From: Planctomycetota bacterium
GTDB taxonomy: Bacteria; Planctomycetota; Planctomycetia; JALXBF01
Reading direction: 5' to 3'
DNA length: 64,000 nucleotides
NCBI GenBank assembly: GCA_026991575.1
Contig: JALXBF010000105.1
Span: 79,233-143,232 of the forward strand
The position numbers and the translations under genes were made by a program. The notes beneath the pieces were generated by a model, which made no database searches, was not told the DNA's origin, and saw nothing but the letters and a program-made list of their open reading frames with translations. Positions 29,504-39,385 of the stretch are shown one piece after another (the stretch's first letter is position 1; each line of letters starts with the position of its first letter).

Positions 29504-30931
29504 ATGCACCGCTGGTTGATGGTACTCTTGGGACTGTTGCCAGCCACCGGCTGGGCTAGCGAGCCGGCGACACGCCCCAACATCCTGTTCATCATGGCCG
29601 ACGACCACGGTCCATGGGCAGCCGGTCTTGCCGGTGATCCACAGGCAGTAACCCCCGTGCTGGATCAGCTTGCCCGTGACGGCTGTTACTTCCCCAATGC
29701 GTTCTCGGTGACGCCGGTCTGCAGCCCGAGCCGGGCGGAGCTGATGACGAGCCGCTACGGCACGGAGCTGGGTATCACCGAGTGGTTGCACCCTCGGAAG
29801 GACCGAGGCATCGGGCTGGATCCTGCGTTGCCCACGTGGCCGAAGCTGCTGCAGCAAGCAGGCTACCGAACTGCACTCATCGGCAAGTGGCACCTGGGCT
29901 TGGAGGACCAGTACCACCCGTCGCGGCACGGCTACGAGTACTTTATGGGGTTCCGCGGTGGTGGCAACCGACCGGTAAACCCGACCCTGGAAAAAGAGGG
30001 GGTCGTGCGCCGGTTCGAAGGTTATCTGCCCGAGATCCTGGCCGACGAGGCGATCGCCTTCATGAGCAGGCACCGTGACGAACCTTTCCTGATCTCGCTT
30101 CACTTCCGCGCCCCACACGCACCGTGGCTGCCGGTCCCGGAAGAGGCGTGGCAACCATTCGAAGGGCTCGATCCCGCATTACCCCATCCCGACTACCCGG
30201 GGCTCGATGTAGCGCGGGCGAAGCGGATGATGCGCGAGTATCTGGCCAGCATACGTAGCCTGGATCTGGCCGTCGGCCGCGTGCTTCGCGCGCTGGATGA
30301 ACTGGGCCTAGCCCGGAGAACGGTGGTCATCTACACGTCCGACCACGGCTACAACATGGCACACAACGGCATCTGGCATAAGGGCAACGGTCACTGGTTG
30401 CTGCGGACACCCCCTCCGGCAACCAAGAACATCCCTCGCGGCCAACGGCCCAACATGTACGACAACTCGTTGAAAGTACCGTTCATCGTCCGCTGGCCGG
30501 GCAAAGTGGCGGCGGGCTCGAAGGTCACGCAAACCATCACCCATCTGGACGTCTTCCCCACGATGCTCGCCATCGCCGGTGTTACCCTGCCAAAGGACGT
30601 CACCATTCGCGGCCGCAATTTCCTGCCGCTTCTTTTGGGTGAGCAGATCCCGTGGGACAACGACGTCTATGCCGAGTACAGCACGCGTCACCAGTCGCGA
30701 ACACACATGCGATGCTATCGGACGCCTCAGTGGAAGCTGGTGCGCGATTTCCTGAACCCGGACCGGGACGAGCTGTATGATCTCGTGCGCGATCCGGAGG
30801 AGAAGGTGAACCTGATCCGGTCGACCGATCCCGCCGTGCGTGACGTGATCCGCAGACTGCATGAGAAGATCATCGAGCGGATGCGGGCGATCGGTGACCC
30901 GGTCCTGCAACGAACCGGGGAGGCCGCCTGA
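29504..30931 (+). CDS. Secreted formylglycine-dependent sulfatase
   Basis: 475 residues with a Sec signal peptide (about 1-18, cut after GWAS). Hydrolyses sulfate esters. The alkaline-phosphatase fold is shown by RPNILFIMADDHGPW and the activation motif CSPSR with Cys 73 that is converted to formylglycine, then GKWHLG and the metal site TSDHGYNMAHNG. The C-terminal domain carries MRCYRTPQWKLVRDF and the DELYDLVRDPEEKVNL repeat of planctomycete sulfatases. Planctomycetes carry many such genes for marine and gut glycans. GAGGAG lies five bases before the ATG. An esterase gene follows by 86 bases. Confidence 0.95.
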   Translation: MHRWLMVLLGLLPATGWASEPATRPNILFIMADDHGPWAAGLAGDPQAVTPVLDQLARDGCYFPNAFSVTPVCSPSRAELMTSRYGTELGITEWLHPRKDRGIGLDPALPTWPKLLQQAGYRTALIGKWHLGLEDQYHPSRHGYEYFMGFRGGGNRPVNPTLEKEGVVRRFEGYLPEILADEAIAFMSRHRDEPFLISLHFRAPHAPWLPVPEEAWQPFEGLDPALPHPDYPGLDVARAKRMMREYLASIRSLDLAVGRVLRALDELGLARRTVVIYTSDHGYNMAHNGIWHKGNGHWLLRTPPPATKNIPRGQRPNMYDNSLKVPFIVRWPGKVAAGSKVTQTITHLDVFPTMLAIAGVTLPKDVTIRGRNFLPLLLGEQIPWDNDVYAEYSTRHQSRTHMRCYRTPQWKLVRDFLNPDRDELYDLVRDPEEKVNLIRSTDPAVRDVIRRLHEKIIERMRAIGDPVLQRTGEAA

Positions 30932-31017
30932 AGCGCCGGGGCCGACCAGTGCCTGGGTTTGGCCGTTTCCTGTCGCGACCCGGAAGGGCGTGTGCCGTCC
31001 AGAGTGGGGAGAGTGCC

Positions 31018-31800
31018 ATGAGAAGAGCATACCGGTTCCTGCCCGCGTTCCTTGGCATCGTGGTACTTGCTGGGGCTCAACAGGCGCCGGAGCCAGGCAA
31101 GCAGGTGCCAGGCACATTCGAGCGTGAGATAACGATCCGCGTCCGGCTGCGCTACCTGTTGTACCTACCCCCGGAGTACAAAGCGGACGGCAAGCCGTGG
31201 CCGCTGTTGGTCTTCTTGCATGGGGCTGGCGAAGTCGGCGACAACCTGGAGCTGGTCAAGAAACACGGCCCGCCCAAGCTGATCGCCCAGGGCAAGCACT
31301 TTCCGTTCATCGTGGTTTCGCCGCAGAGTCCCCAGCGTGGCTGGAATCCTCATGCCGTGGCTGCTCTGGTGGACGAGATTGTCCGTCGGTACAACGTGGA
31401 CCGCAGCCGCGTGTACCTGACCGGCCTGAGCATGGGCGGCTTTGGTACATGGCAGACCGCGGCCCTGTACCCGGAAAAGTTCGCAGCGATCGCGCCGATT
31501 TGTGGCGGCGGTGACCCAAGGTGGGCAAAACGGCTAAAGGAAATCCCAACCTGGGTGTTCCACGGCGCGAAGGACCGTGTCGTGCCGATCCGATTCTCGC
31601 GGGTGATGGTCGACGCGCTAAAGGCAGCTGGCGGTAACGTGAAGTTCACGATCTATCCGGAAGCAGGCCACGACGCCTGGACGGAAACGTACAAGAACCC
31701 CAAGCTGTACGAGTGGTTCTTACGCCATCGCAAGCAAGCCGGCCGTACGAGCAGGTCGGAAGGCCGTGCCACGCAGGAACGTGGCGGAACGGGCCGCTAG
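31018..31800 (+). CDS. Secreted alpha/beta-hydrolase (dienelactone hydrolase / esterase-like)
   Basis: About 260 residues after choosing the ATG at 31018, where a signal peptide (MRRAYRFLPAFLGIVVLAGA) starts; GGGGAGAG precedes it. Serine hydrolase fold with oxyanion LHGAGE, nucleophile GLSMGGFG, Asp in GAKDRVVPI, and catalytic His in PEAGHDAW. It belongs to the phospholipase/carboxylesterase or xylan/feruloyl esterase-like group widespread in planctomycetes; the substrate is not determined. It could remove acyl groups from the same glycans as the adjoining sulfatase. It converges on the AmrS-like gene with nine bases between stops. Confidence 0.9.
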   Translation: MRRAYRFLPAFLGIVVLAGAQQAPEPGKQVPGTFEREITIRVRLRYLLYLPPEYKADGKPWPLLVFLHGAGEVGDNLELVKKHGPPKLIAQGKHFPFIVVSPQSPQRGWNPHAVAALVDEIVRRYNVDRSRVYLTGLSMGGFGTWQTAALYPEKFAAIAPICGGGDPRWAKRLKEIPTWVFHGAKDRVVPIRFSRVMVDALKAAGGNVKFTIYPEAGHDAWTETYKNPKLYEWFLRHRKQAGRTSRSEGRATQERGGTGR

Positions 31801-31809
31801 TCGATCTGG

Positions 31810-32970
31810 TTAGCGGGCGTCGCGCGGTAGGCGCACGGGCCGTGGGAAACCATGGCCCGTGCTCTGGCGCGGAGGATTCGCCTCCCAGACCCCCGGAATC
31901 TCCTTCTTGCAGTTGTAGCAGCGATTGCCTTCCATGGCATTCAACAGTACGTAAAACCCATAACGCTTGATGAGTACGACGTCACAGAACGGACAGAACG
32001 TGTGCTCCCAATCGCCCACCTGCCCAGGCAAGTTCCCCGCGTACACGAACCACAACCCCTCTTCTTTGCCGATCTCACAGGCGCGGATCAGCGTTTCCAC
32101 GGGCGTTCTCGACGTGTACCCGTTTTCCTCGTTCATCTTGTAGTCCGGATGAAACGCCGTCACATGCCATGGAATCTCACGGGACACACCGGCGATAAAC
32201 CGCGCGATGGAGCGCAACTCATCTTCGCTGTCATTGAACCCCGGCACTACCAGCGTAACGATCTCCGTCCAGAAGCCCATCTCCTTGACCATCTCAATCG
32301 TCTTGAGCACGTTCTTCAGCACACCGCCCAGCTGACGGTACTTCTTGTCGTCGAAGCCCTTTAGATCGATCTTGTAGATCTCAGCGTGCGGCCGGAGGAA
32401 TTCCAGCACCTCGCGGGTCGCATTGCCGTTGGAGACATAGCCGCACACGAACCGCCGCCGTTTGCGTGCCTCCTGGAAGACGGCGACCGCCCATTCACTG
32501 GTGATCAGTGGTTCGTTGTACGAGCTGACTACCGCGCCTGCGCCGTACTGGACTGCCAGCTCGGCCAGCTCCTCGGCCGTGCAGAACCGCGGGGGAGCAA
32601 TCGCGCGCGGGTCGCGCAGTGCCTGACTGGTCACCCAGTTCTGGCAGTAGGGGCAGTGGTAGTCACAGCCCAGCATCCCGAACGTGAACGCATCGCGTCC
32701 GGGTAGCACATGGAAGAATGGTTTCTTCTCGATCGGATCGCACTGGACCGACGCCACATAGCCCCAGGGCACCATCAGCGTGCCGTCGCGGTTAAACCGC
32801 ACACGGCAAATGCCCGAGCGGCCCGGCCGGATCAGGCAGCGATGACCGCAGGCCACGCAGCGGATCGCTCCGTCCTCGACGTGAGCAAGCTCCGGAGCGG
32901 CCGGCTTCGTGTACCGCTCGAGTAGCTCTCGCAGCGTCAGGGCTGGCTGTTGGCCTGTGCTCGCAGACAT
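31810..32970 (-). CDS. amrS: AmmeMemoRadiSam system radical SAM protein (AmrS-like)
   Basis: About 386 residues. Radical SAM fold with the cluster motif MLGCDYHCPYCQNW (CxxxCxxC), preceded by a Cys pair in IRCVACGHRCLIRPGRSGICRVR and followed by a C-terminal Cys set (FCPFCD, RCYNCKK). This layout belongs to the AmrS/pyruvate formate-lyase-activating-like family, whose substrate is not well established. The MSASTG start at 32968-32970 is preferred over earlier codons because AGGAG is upstream. The AmrA/MEMO partners are not in the window. The next gene upstream is nadD, with 101 bases between. Confidence 0.87.
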   Translation of the reverse strand: MSASTGQQPALTLRELLERYTKPAAPELAHVEDGAIRCVACGHRCLIRPGRSGICRVRFNRDGTLMVPWGYVASVQCDPIEKKPFFHVLPGRDAFTFGMLGCDYHCPYCQNWVTSQALRDPRAIAPPRFCTAEELAELAVQYGAGAVVSSYNEPLITSEWAVAVFQEARKRRRFVCGYVSNGNATREVLEFLRPHAEIYKIDLKGFDDKKYRQLGGVLKNVLKTIEMVKEMGFWTEIVTLVVPGFNDSEDELRSIARFIAGVSREIPWHVTAFHPDYKMNEENGYTSRTPVETLIRACEIGKEEGLWFVYAGNLPGQVGDWEHTFCPFCDVVLIKRYGFYVLLNAMEGNRCYNCKKEIPGVWEANPPRQSTGHGFPRPVRLPRDAR

Positions 32971-33071
32971 GATCGAGTTCGCTCTCCTGGAGGCTTCCCG
33001 GCCGACGCCCTTGATGCCTCTCCTCGCTTGATTATATCGCCAGCGCAGGGGGCCTGAACCGCAACGCAGTG

Positions 33072-33680
33072 TTAATCGCGGTATAGTCCCTGCTCCTCGA
33101 TGTAGCACTCCACGGCACGCGGAACCAGGTACCGGATCGATCGCCCTGCCCGTACCCTGCCCCGGATGTCTGTAGCCGAGATCCCTATGTCCGGTATCTG
33201 GATGAACCGCACCCGATCGCGAAGCCGGTCAACGAAGCTCAGCGGACGGCCACGCTCCAGCTCAACCACATTGCCCGGACGATTGCACGCGAGAATCTCT
33301 GCCAACTCCAGAATCCGTACCGGCTCGCGCCACGTCGGGAAGTCCGCCAGCATGTCAGCGCCCATGATCAGCACCAACTGGTCCTCAGGCATCCGCTCAC
33401 GAAACACCTCCAGCGTCTCCACCGTGTAGCTTGGACCGCTGCGGTCAAGCTCGACCGTCGAGACGTCGAAAGCGTCGTGACCGGCAATGGCCAACCGGAT
33501 CATCGCCAGCCGGTGCCGGCCTTCAGCAAGTGGTCGGGCCAGCTTGTGCGGTGGCTGGCCCGCCGGGACAAAGAGCACTCGGTCCAACCGCCCCTGCTCG
33601 CGACATTGTTCGGCTACGATCAGGTGCCCCAGGTGAACCGGATCGAAGCTTCCGCCGAAGATGCCGATTCTGCGCGACAT
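33072..33680 (-). CDS. nadD: Nicotinate-nucleotide adenylyltransferase
   Basis: Converts nicotinate mononucleotide to NaAD in NAD synthesis; 202 residues. The nucleotidyltransferase motif is GIFGGSFDPVHLGHL at the N-terminus, with ISATDIRGRVRAGRSIRYLVP (the SSTxIR-type motif) near the C-terminus. The frame is open further upstream, but GGAGG nine bases before the ATG at 33678-33680 and the family N-terminus fix the start. It is divergent from priA across 211 bases. Confidence 0.96.
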   Translation of the reverse strand: MSRRIGIFGGSFDPVHLGHLIVAEQCREQGRLDRVLFVPAGQPPHKLARPLAEGRHRLAMIRLAIAGHDAFDVSTVELDRSGPSYTVETLEVFRERMPEDQLVLIMGADMLADFPTWREPVRILELAEILACNRPGNVVELERGRPLSFVDRLRDRVRFIQIPDIGISATDIRGRVRAGRSIRYLVPRAVECYIEEQGLYRD

Positions 33681-33891
33681 CCGCGCCAGCCCTCCACCAA
33701 CAGGCAAGAATCCAACCGGCCCTGCCATCACCAGCAGTCTGAACGCCCATAATACCGGGACGACAGCGACAGACGCGATTAGAAGCTGGCGGTGGGGTCG
33801 TCGACGTATCGCGTGCGACCCGTCACCGACGGCCAGCGTGCGATCGATCCGCTCGATCGACGCCTTGTGCACGGCGGGACGCAACGTCAGG

Positions 33892-36270
33892 ATGAGGCAG
33901 AAGGCACTGTTTGGCCAAGAAACAGCACGGGACGATGCATCAGGCCAAAGGCTCTATGCCGACGTTGCGCTTAACTTTGCCCGGAACGACATCTGGACCT
34001 ACCTTGTTCCGGACTCGCTGCGCGGGCGGCTGAAGCCCGGAATGCGCGTGAAGGTACCGTTTGGCCGACGACGGCTGCCCCTGGTGGGCTACGTGGTCCG
34101 GACCCATCACCGACCGCCGCCGGTCAAGGCTCGACCGCTATTTGAGATCCTCGATGAGGAGCCGCTGCTGGATGAGACGATGCTCGCTTTGGCCAGTGCC
34201 GTCGCTCGGCATTACCTCTGTTCGCTCGGCCAGACGCTGGAAGCGATGTTGCCGGCCGGAGTGCGACTCGGGGTCGGTAGCCGGCGCGTGCGGCTCATCG
34301 CGTTGGCCGAGGACTACGCTGATCGGGTAGAGCACCACCGCGTCGGCCCTGCGCAGAAACGGCTGCTGCAGGCCCTGGCGGACGCTGGTGGTCCGCTGCG
34401 CGAAACCGATCTGCTGAATGCCGCGCGAACCTCGCGGGAACCGCTGCGAAAGCTGTTAGCGGCTGGTTTGGTCACCGAGCGGTTGATCACGGAACATCCC
34501 GGGCTGGTCGGTTCCCCGAGGTTGCGCCCACGGAGCTCGCCACATCGGCTGACGGCTGCCCAACAGCAGGCGCTGTCGCTGATCCTGGATGCGGTGCGCA
34601 AGAACCGCCACCAGGTGGTCCTGCTGCACGGGGTCACCGGAAGCGGGAAGACGGAGGTTTACATGAGGGCGATCGAGGAGGTGGTGCGGGCGGGCAAACA
34701 GGCGATTGTGCTTGTGCCGGAAATCAGCCTCACTCCCCAGACTCACGCGCGCTTCGCCGAGCGGTTCGGCACCGTGGCGCTCTTGCACAGTCACATGAGC
34801 CCGGTGGAACGACACGCGGCGTGGCGCCAGATCAAAGCGGGGCGGGTACCCGTAGTCGTCGGCGCGCGGAGTGCCATCTTCGCGCCATGCCCACGGCTGG
34901 GACTGATTGTGGTGGACGAAGAGCACGAGACGTCGTTTAAGCAGGAAACGCCACCACGGTACCACGCGCGCCATGTCGCTCGGCTCCGGGGACAACTGGA
35001 GAACGTTCCGCTCGTGCTCGGTTCCGCAACCCCTTCGCTCGAATCGTGGGCCGCTGCTCTAGCGGGCCACTACGCCCTGGCCCGTTTGCCGGAACGCGTC
35101 GGCAAGCGGCCTCTGCCCACCGTCAAGATCATCGACCTCCGGCACGAGAAGGAACACTGGAAGAAGTCCCGTGCCATCAGCGAGCCGCTGCGCCATGCCA
35201 TTCGGGAGGCACTGGACGCGGGGGGTCAAGTCATCCTGTTCCTGAACCGTCGTGGCTTCGCAACGATCGTCCAGTGTCGAGGGTGCGGTGAGGTGGTGGC
35301 GTGCCGCTACTGCGCGACGAGCCTGGTGTATCACCGCGCCGACGGCATGCTGCTGTGCCACATGTGTGACTATCGGGAACCGCCGCCGCAAGCCTGCCCA
35401 CTCTGCCGTGCTCCGTCGCTGCGGTACGTCGGCACGGGCACGGAGCGCCTCGAAGCCGAGCTCCAGGAGCTGTTCCCGGACGCACCGCTGGCCCGCATGG
35501 ATGCCGACACGATGAGACGCCGCGGCGCGCACGCCGAGACGCTTCAGGCCTTTCGCGAAGGGAAAGCCAAAATTCTGCTAGGCACTCAGATGGTCACCAA
35601 AGGGCTCGACTTCCCCAACGTCCTCCTGGTCGGCGTGGTGCACGCCGACGTGGCCCTGCACCTGCCCGATTTTCGGTCCGCCGAGCGTACGTTCCAGCTC
35701 ATCACCCAAGTGGCAGGCCGTACCGGCCGCGGAGACCGCGCGGGCCTCGTGTTGGTGCAAACCTACCGCCCGGAGCATCCGGCAATCCGCTACGCGGCAA
35801 CTCATGACTACGTCGGCTTCGCCCGCGAGGAACTGGCTGTACGCCGAAGGCTGCGCTATCCGCCGTTCTCGCGGTTGATCCGTATCGTGGCCCGCAGTTC
35901 CGAGCGGAACCTGGCCGCCCAAGCGGCCGACGAGCTAACCCGCCGCCTCAAGCAGCAGGTGGACAGCCATCTCACGGCCGAACGCAGTGCTCCGAACGAT
36001 GAGCAAACAATGGCCAAGAGGCACTACGAGTACCGCATCCTTGGTCCGGCACCGGCCCCGCTGGCGCGTCTGAAAGGTGAATACCGGTTCCATGTCCAGC
36101 TCTTCGCCTGGCCACGCCGCGCGGTGCCGGCCACGCGGGCAGAGCGGCCCAATCCCGAGGAACCGCTGCTGTACGTTCCGATCGACCTGGTCGCCACGAC
36201 GCTTGCCGGGCTGGACTTACCCCCCAACGTCCACCTGACCGTGGATGTCGACCCCGTCTCGGTGCTGTAG
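33892..36270 (+). CDS. priA: Primosomal helicase PriA
   Basis: Replication restart DNA helicase, 792 residues. N-terminal 3'-binding domain and winged-helix region are followed by the helicase: Walker A in LLHGVTGSGKTEVYMRAIE, DEEH in LIVVDEEHETSFKQE, and the zinc-binding Cys cluster (CRGCGEVVACRYC, then CHMCDYREPPPQACPLC). Helicase motifs III-VI follow, including LGSATPSLES and TQVAGRTGRGDR. The ATG at 33892 is chosen because no earlier codon has a usable ribosome-binding site, though the site here is weak. Divergent from nadD and convergent with hemA. Confidence 0.97.
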   Translation: MRQKALFGQETARDDASGQRLYADVALNFARNDIWTYLVPDSLRGRLKPGMRVKVPFGRRRLPLVGYVVRTHHRPPPVKARPLFEILDEEPLLDETMLALASAVARHYLCSLGQTLEAMLPAGVRLGVGSRRVRLIALAEDYADRVEHHRVGPAQKRLLQALADAGGPLRETDLLNAARTSREPLRKLLAAGLVTERLITEHPGLVGSPRLRPRSSPHRLTAAQQQALSLILDAVRKNRHQVVLLHGVTGSGKTEVYMRAIEEVVRAGKQAIVLVPEISLTPQTHARFAERFGTVALLHSHMSPVERHAAWRQIKAGRVPVVVGARSAIFAPCPRLGLIVVDEEHETSFKQETPPRYHARHVARLRGQLENVPLVLGSATPSLESWAAALAGHYALARLPERVGKRPLPTVKIIDLRHEKEHWKKSRAISEPLRHAIREALDAGGQVILFLNRRGFATIVQCRGCGEVVACRYCATSLVYHRADGMLLCHMCDYREPPPQACPLCRAPSLRYVGTGTERLEAELQELFPDAPLARMDADTMRRRGAHAETLQAFREGKAKILLGTQMVTKGLDFPNVLLVGVVHADVALHLPDFRSAERTFQLITQVAGRTGRGDRAGLVLVQTYRPEHPAIRYAATHDYVGFAREELAVRRRLRYPPFSRLIRIVARSSERNLAAQAADELTRRLKQQVDSHLTAERSAPNDEQTMAKRHYEYRILGPAPAPLARLKGEYRFHVQLFAWPRRAVPATRAERPNPEEPLLYVPIDLVATTLAGLDLPPNVHLTVDVDPVSVL

Positions 36271-36413
36271 ACGCGGTCGCGCGCCGTTTGAGCCCAGGTT
36301 CGCGCACCGGATGCCCGAAGCACCGGATGTAGCCGGGGCAGCGGACGCTGAGCGGCAGCCTGAGTCTGCTGGGCCGGGTAAGCGACGGAAGCCGGAACCG
36401 CGGAGGCCGGAGC

Positions 36414-37688
36414 TCAGCGCAGCCGGAACAGTTTCTCGAGAGCCTCGAGCAGGCCGTGAGGGGCACCGTTGCGGCCCTCGTCGCGCAGCGCCGCCGAGGG
36501 CAGATGCAGGAGTCGGTTCTCGTAACGGCGGAATGCGTGAGCGATCTTCTCACGCTCCTCGTCACTTAACTCGGGCAGCGAACGGAACAGGCGCCGAAGC
36601 TCTTCTTCGCGGATCGCGTCGAACTGAGCGCGTAGCCGCGTCACCACCGGCCCCATGCGCTGGTGATACTGAAGCCGTGTCCAGCACTCCTCAGCAGCCC
36701 GGTCCACAATCAACCACGCCGCCTCCAACTCACGCTCTCGCGCCGCCAGGTTCTTGTCCCGCTGCTGCTCCAGGTCGTCGATGTTGTACAGGTAGACGTT
36801 CTCCAGGTCCGCAACGTCGGAGGCAAAGTCGCGCGGCACTGCAATATCGATGATGACCACCGGACGCCACTGCCGGCGTTCCATGACCCGGCCAAACCGC
36901 TGCCGATCCACGATCGGTTCCGCAGACGCGGTCGTGCTCAGGATGAGGTCCGCTTCGGCAAGCCAGTCGTCCAGCTGCTCAAACGGAACGGCCCGCCCGC
37001 CGAAACGCTCCGCCAACTGCCGTGCCTTCTCGGCGCTACGATTCGTGACCAGCAGGCGGCCCGGTTTCAGCTCCAGCAGATGCTCCAGCGTCAGTTCGGC
37101 CATCTTGCCGGCACCGATGACCAGGACCGTCTTCGTTCCAAAGTGACCGGCATCGAACACCTCGCAAGCAAACTCGACGGCCACGCTGGAGACCGAAACC
37201 CTCCCCCTGGTGATTGCCGTGTCACGGTGCACCTGCTTGGCCGCCGCAACTGCCGCCTGGAACAGCTGGTTCAGGGTTGCGGCCACCGTCCCGGCTGATC
37301 GGGCCAGCTCGTAGGCCTGCTTGACCTGGGCCAGGATCTGTGTTTCGCCCAGTACCATGCTGTCCAGACTGGCTGCCACAGCAAACAGGTGGCGCACCGC
37401 GTCCCGCCCCTCGTAGCGGTAGAAGTGCGCTCGGGCCGCCTCTGGCTCCAGCCCGCGCAGTCGGCAGAGCCAACCGGCCGGGTCGAACAGCGAACAGGCA
37501 GCCTGCTCATTGGATGCAACGTAAAGCTCGACGCGGTTACACGTGCTCAGCAGTGCCGTCTCGGCATCGGGCAGTTCCTGACGCAGCAGGGTGAGGACCT
37601 CGCTAACCTGCTGGCGGTCAAAGCTGAGCCGCTCACGCAACGCCACGGGCGCCGTCTTGTGGTTGCAGCCGACCACAAGGAGCCTCAC
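36414..37688 (-). CDS. hemA: Glutamyl-tRNA reductase
   Basis: First committed step of C5 tetrapyrrole synthesis, reducing glutamyl-tRNA to glutamate-1-semialdehyde; 424 residues. Catalytic Cys is in LLSTCNRVELYVASN, preceded by VGCNHKTAPVALRERLSF. The NADPH domain has VLVIGAGKMAELTLEHL and the dimerisation helices are at the C-terminus. The start is the GTG at 37686-37688, which overlaps the ccsA stop by four bases and has GGGAGG six bases ahead. The coupling with ccsA is the common hemX-hemA arrangement. Confidence 0.96.
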   Translation of the reverse strand: MRLLVVGCNHKTAPVALRERLSFDRQQVSEVLTLLRQELPDAETALLSTCNRVELYVASNEQAACSLFDPAGWLCRLRGLEPEAARAHFYRYEGRDAVRHLFAVAASLDSMVLGETQILAQVKQAYELARSAGTVAATLNQLFQAAVAAAKQVHRDTAITRGRVSVSSVAVEFACEVFDAGHFGTKTVLVIGAGKMAELTLEHLLELKPGRLLVTNRSAEKARQLAERFGGRAVPFEQLDDWLAEADLILSTTASAEPIVDRQRFGRVMERRQWRPVVIIDIAVPRDFASDVADLENVYLYNIDDLEQQRDKNLAARERELEAAWLIVDRAAEECWTRLQYHQRMGPVVTRLRAQFDAIREEELRRLFRSLPELSDEEREKIAHAFRRYENRLLHLPSAALRDEGRNGAPHGLLEALEKLFRLR

Positions 37689-38539
37689 GAGACGCCTCCC
37701 AGCCGCGCCCGGTGCCACGTGTCCAGAAACATCTCGACACCGACCATGGTGAACATCAGCAGCACGAAGGCGATCGTGGTCAGGTAGGCAACACGGCGGC
37801 CCCGCAGCCGCGGTTCACGCTGCAGCAACACCGCCGCCCCGAGTACGAACCAGGTCAAGATTGCCGAGACCACCTTAGGATCCAGCAGACTGCCCCACAT
37901 GCTCGCGCCCGGCTTGACCGCCGTGGCCAGCACCAAGCCGATCAGCAGGCCGACCGTTAGCATGGGAAAGCCCAACACCAGACCGCGGCGGTTCACTCGC
38001 TCGAGCGTCTCAAGGCTCGGCAGCTTCCAGCCAGAACGCGGCAGTTTCTTGGCCTTCAGCCGGCGCACCTGGACCAGGTACATGAGGCCGGCGATGAAGC
38101 TGACACCGACGCAGAACGCACCTACCGTCAGCAGGGCAGCGTGCGTCATCGCCCAGAAACGGCCCATGCCCTCGGGCAGCTCGCGGGTTTGTTCCTCCCC
38201 GAGCAAGGCCGCAGCCGCCACAAGCACGACGATCATGGGCAGCAGGAACGCACCGAGAGCCTGCTCCGGGTACTCGATGTCGAGCACGACATAGACCAGT
38301 GCCAGCGCCCAGATCAGCACAAGCAGGGCCTCGTACAGCGTGCTCAGCGGCACCACGCCCTGCTGATAGCGCAGCACCATGTAGATCGTCTGCGCCAACA
38401 AGCCGGCCAGCGCAAAGCCGACCGTGCCGATCCGCCGCCAGTGCACGTTGATGCGGCTGGCAAGGAAGTAGAGCACGGCCGCCGAAACATAGCTGGCGGC
38501 AAAGCAGAAGAACCTTACCCCTTCGAGGTTCAGGGTCAT
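37685..38539 (-). CDS. ccsA: Cytochrome c biogenesis CcsA / HemX-family membrane protein
   Basis: 284 residues, about eight transmembrane helices. The family motif is a Trp-rich heme-handling loop; here PGASMWGSLLDPKVVSAILTW is seen near residue 225. It either takes part in heme delivery for system II cytochrome c maturation or acts as HemX, regulating glutamyl-tRNA reductase levels. Adjacent and coupled hemA favours the HemX type, but the two are not separable from sequence alone. Its start is the ATG at 38537-38539. Confidence 0.87.
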   Translation of the reverse strand: MTLNLEGVRFFCFAASYVSAAVLYFLASRINVHWRRIGTVGFALAGLLAQTIYMVLRYQQGVVPLSTLYEALLVLIWALALVYVVLDIEYPEQALGAFLLPMIVVLVAAAALLGEEQTRELPEGMGRFWAMTHAALLTVGAFCVGVSFIAGLMYLVQVRRLKAKKLPRSGWKLPSLETLERVNRRGLVLGFPMLTVGLLIGLVLATAVKPGASMWGSLLDPKVVSAILTWFVLGAAVLLQREPRLRGRRVAYLTTIAFVLLMFTMVGVEMFLDTWHRARLGGVS

Positions 38540-38755
38540 GGCGGTAAGCGTGTGGCGAGGCTTGTTCTAGGGAATTCTAAGCCACGGTCTCCACGCAGGC
38601 AGGACCGGTCAGACCAACCGGCGATCCGCACGCTCTGGTAGCGGCCGCCTGCCGGCTCCGACCAGCTGCGCAGAAGAGCTGAGCTGGAGCGGCGAAGCCG
38701 CCTGCGGCTAGGAATTCCGGTCGAACCTCGTGCTTGCCGGAACAGCGATCCCGGC

Positions 38756-39196
38756 TCAGACTCCGAGTTCTAGCGACCTTAGTTCCGCGCCCTCCGGCCC
38801 GAACTCGATCTGTAACCGGCACTGATCCGTTTCCAGCGTGACCAGGTAGGTGCATGGTGAAACGAGCGAGACGTTCATCTGTTGCAGCGCCTGCCCTTGT
38901 AGGCCGGCCAACGCGCCGCTCAGCCGACGGAGCTGCTCTTGGAGCTGTCTGGCCGGCGGCAGGCGGCGGTAGAGTTGTCGGACGGCCGCTTCGGTGTGCG
39001 GGCCGTGCAGCCGACGGACATGGCCGCTGTGCAGTGATTCGGTAACGAGCCGCGCTAGGGGTTCAAGCAGCGCGTCGGATAGGGTCCCCGTGCGGAGCCC
39101 TTCTTCCAGGGCCTCCCGCTGCCCCGGATCGAAGGTCAATGGTAGGACCCGCAGCGCATTGAGCAATACGTCTCGCAACTCACGTGGCAGATCCAT
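38756..39196 (-). CDS. Conserved hypothetical protein, helical
   Basis: 146 residues from the ATG at 39194-39196, with GGGAG ahead. Soluble, no signal peptide. Predicted mostly helical up to about 100 (LRDVLLNALRVLPLTFDPGQ, RQLYRRLPPARQLQEQLRRL), then a beta-rich tail (TYLVTLETDQCRLQIEFGPEG). I do not recognise the family. It sits alone between ccsA and the cysH terminator, so it has no informative operon partner. Confidence 0.6.
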   Translation of the reverse strand: MDLPRELRDVLLNALRVLPLTFDPGQREALEEGLRTGTLSDALLEPLARLVTESLHSGHVRRLHGPHTEAAVRQLYRRLPPARQLQEQLRRLSGALAGLQGQALQQMNVSLVSPCTYLVTLETDQCRLQIEFGPEGAELRSLELGV

Positions 39197-39265
39197 GGCT
39201 TGCTCCCGCAGCCGGAAGTGCACATGGGCCGAGGCACGATCGCAGCCCCGCGGACCGCTGCAGCG

Positions 39266-39303
39266 AAAAAAGGCCGACCGCGTACGAGTATACGCGGACG
39301 GCC
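39266..39303 (-). terminator. Intrinsic terminator of the sir-cysH operon
   Basis: A 13-bp stem with one mismatch (GGCCGTCCGCGTA / TACGCGGTCGGCC on the minus strand) and a six-base loop, followed on the minus strand by TTTTTT. It lies about 80 bases past the cysH stop. Confidence 0.85.
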
Positions 39304-39385
39304 ACGGACCGTATCGGAGGACAGAAGGCGTTGCTAGAAGCGGTGTCGGCAGTCGAGCGTAGCGGTCCAGGGGAAGCGGGGCGCT

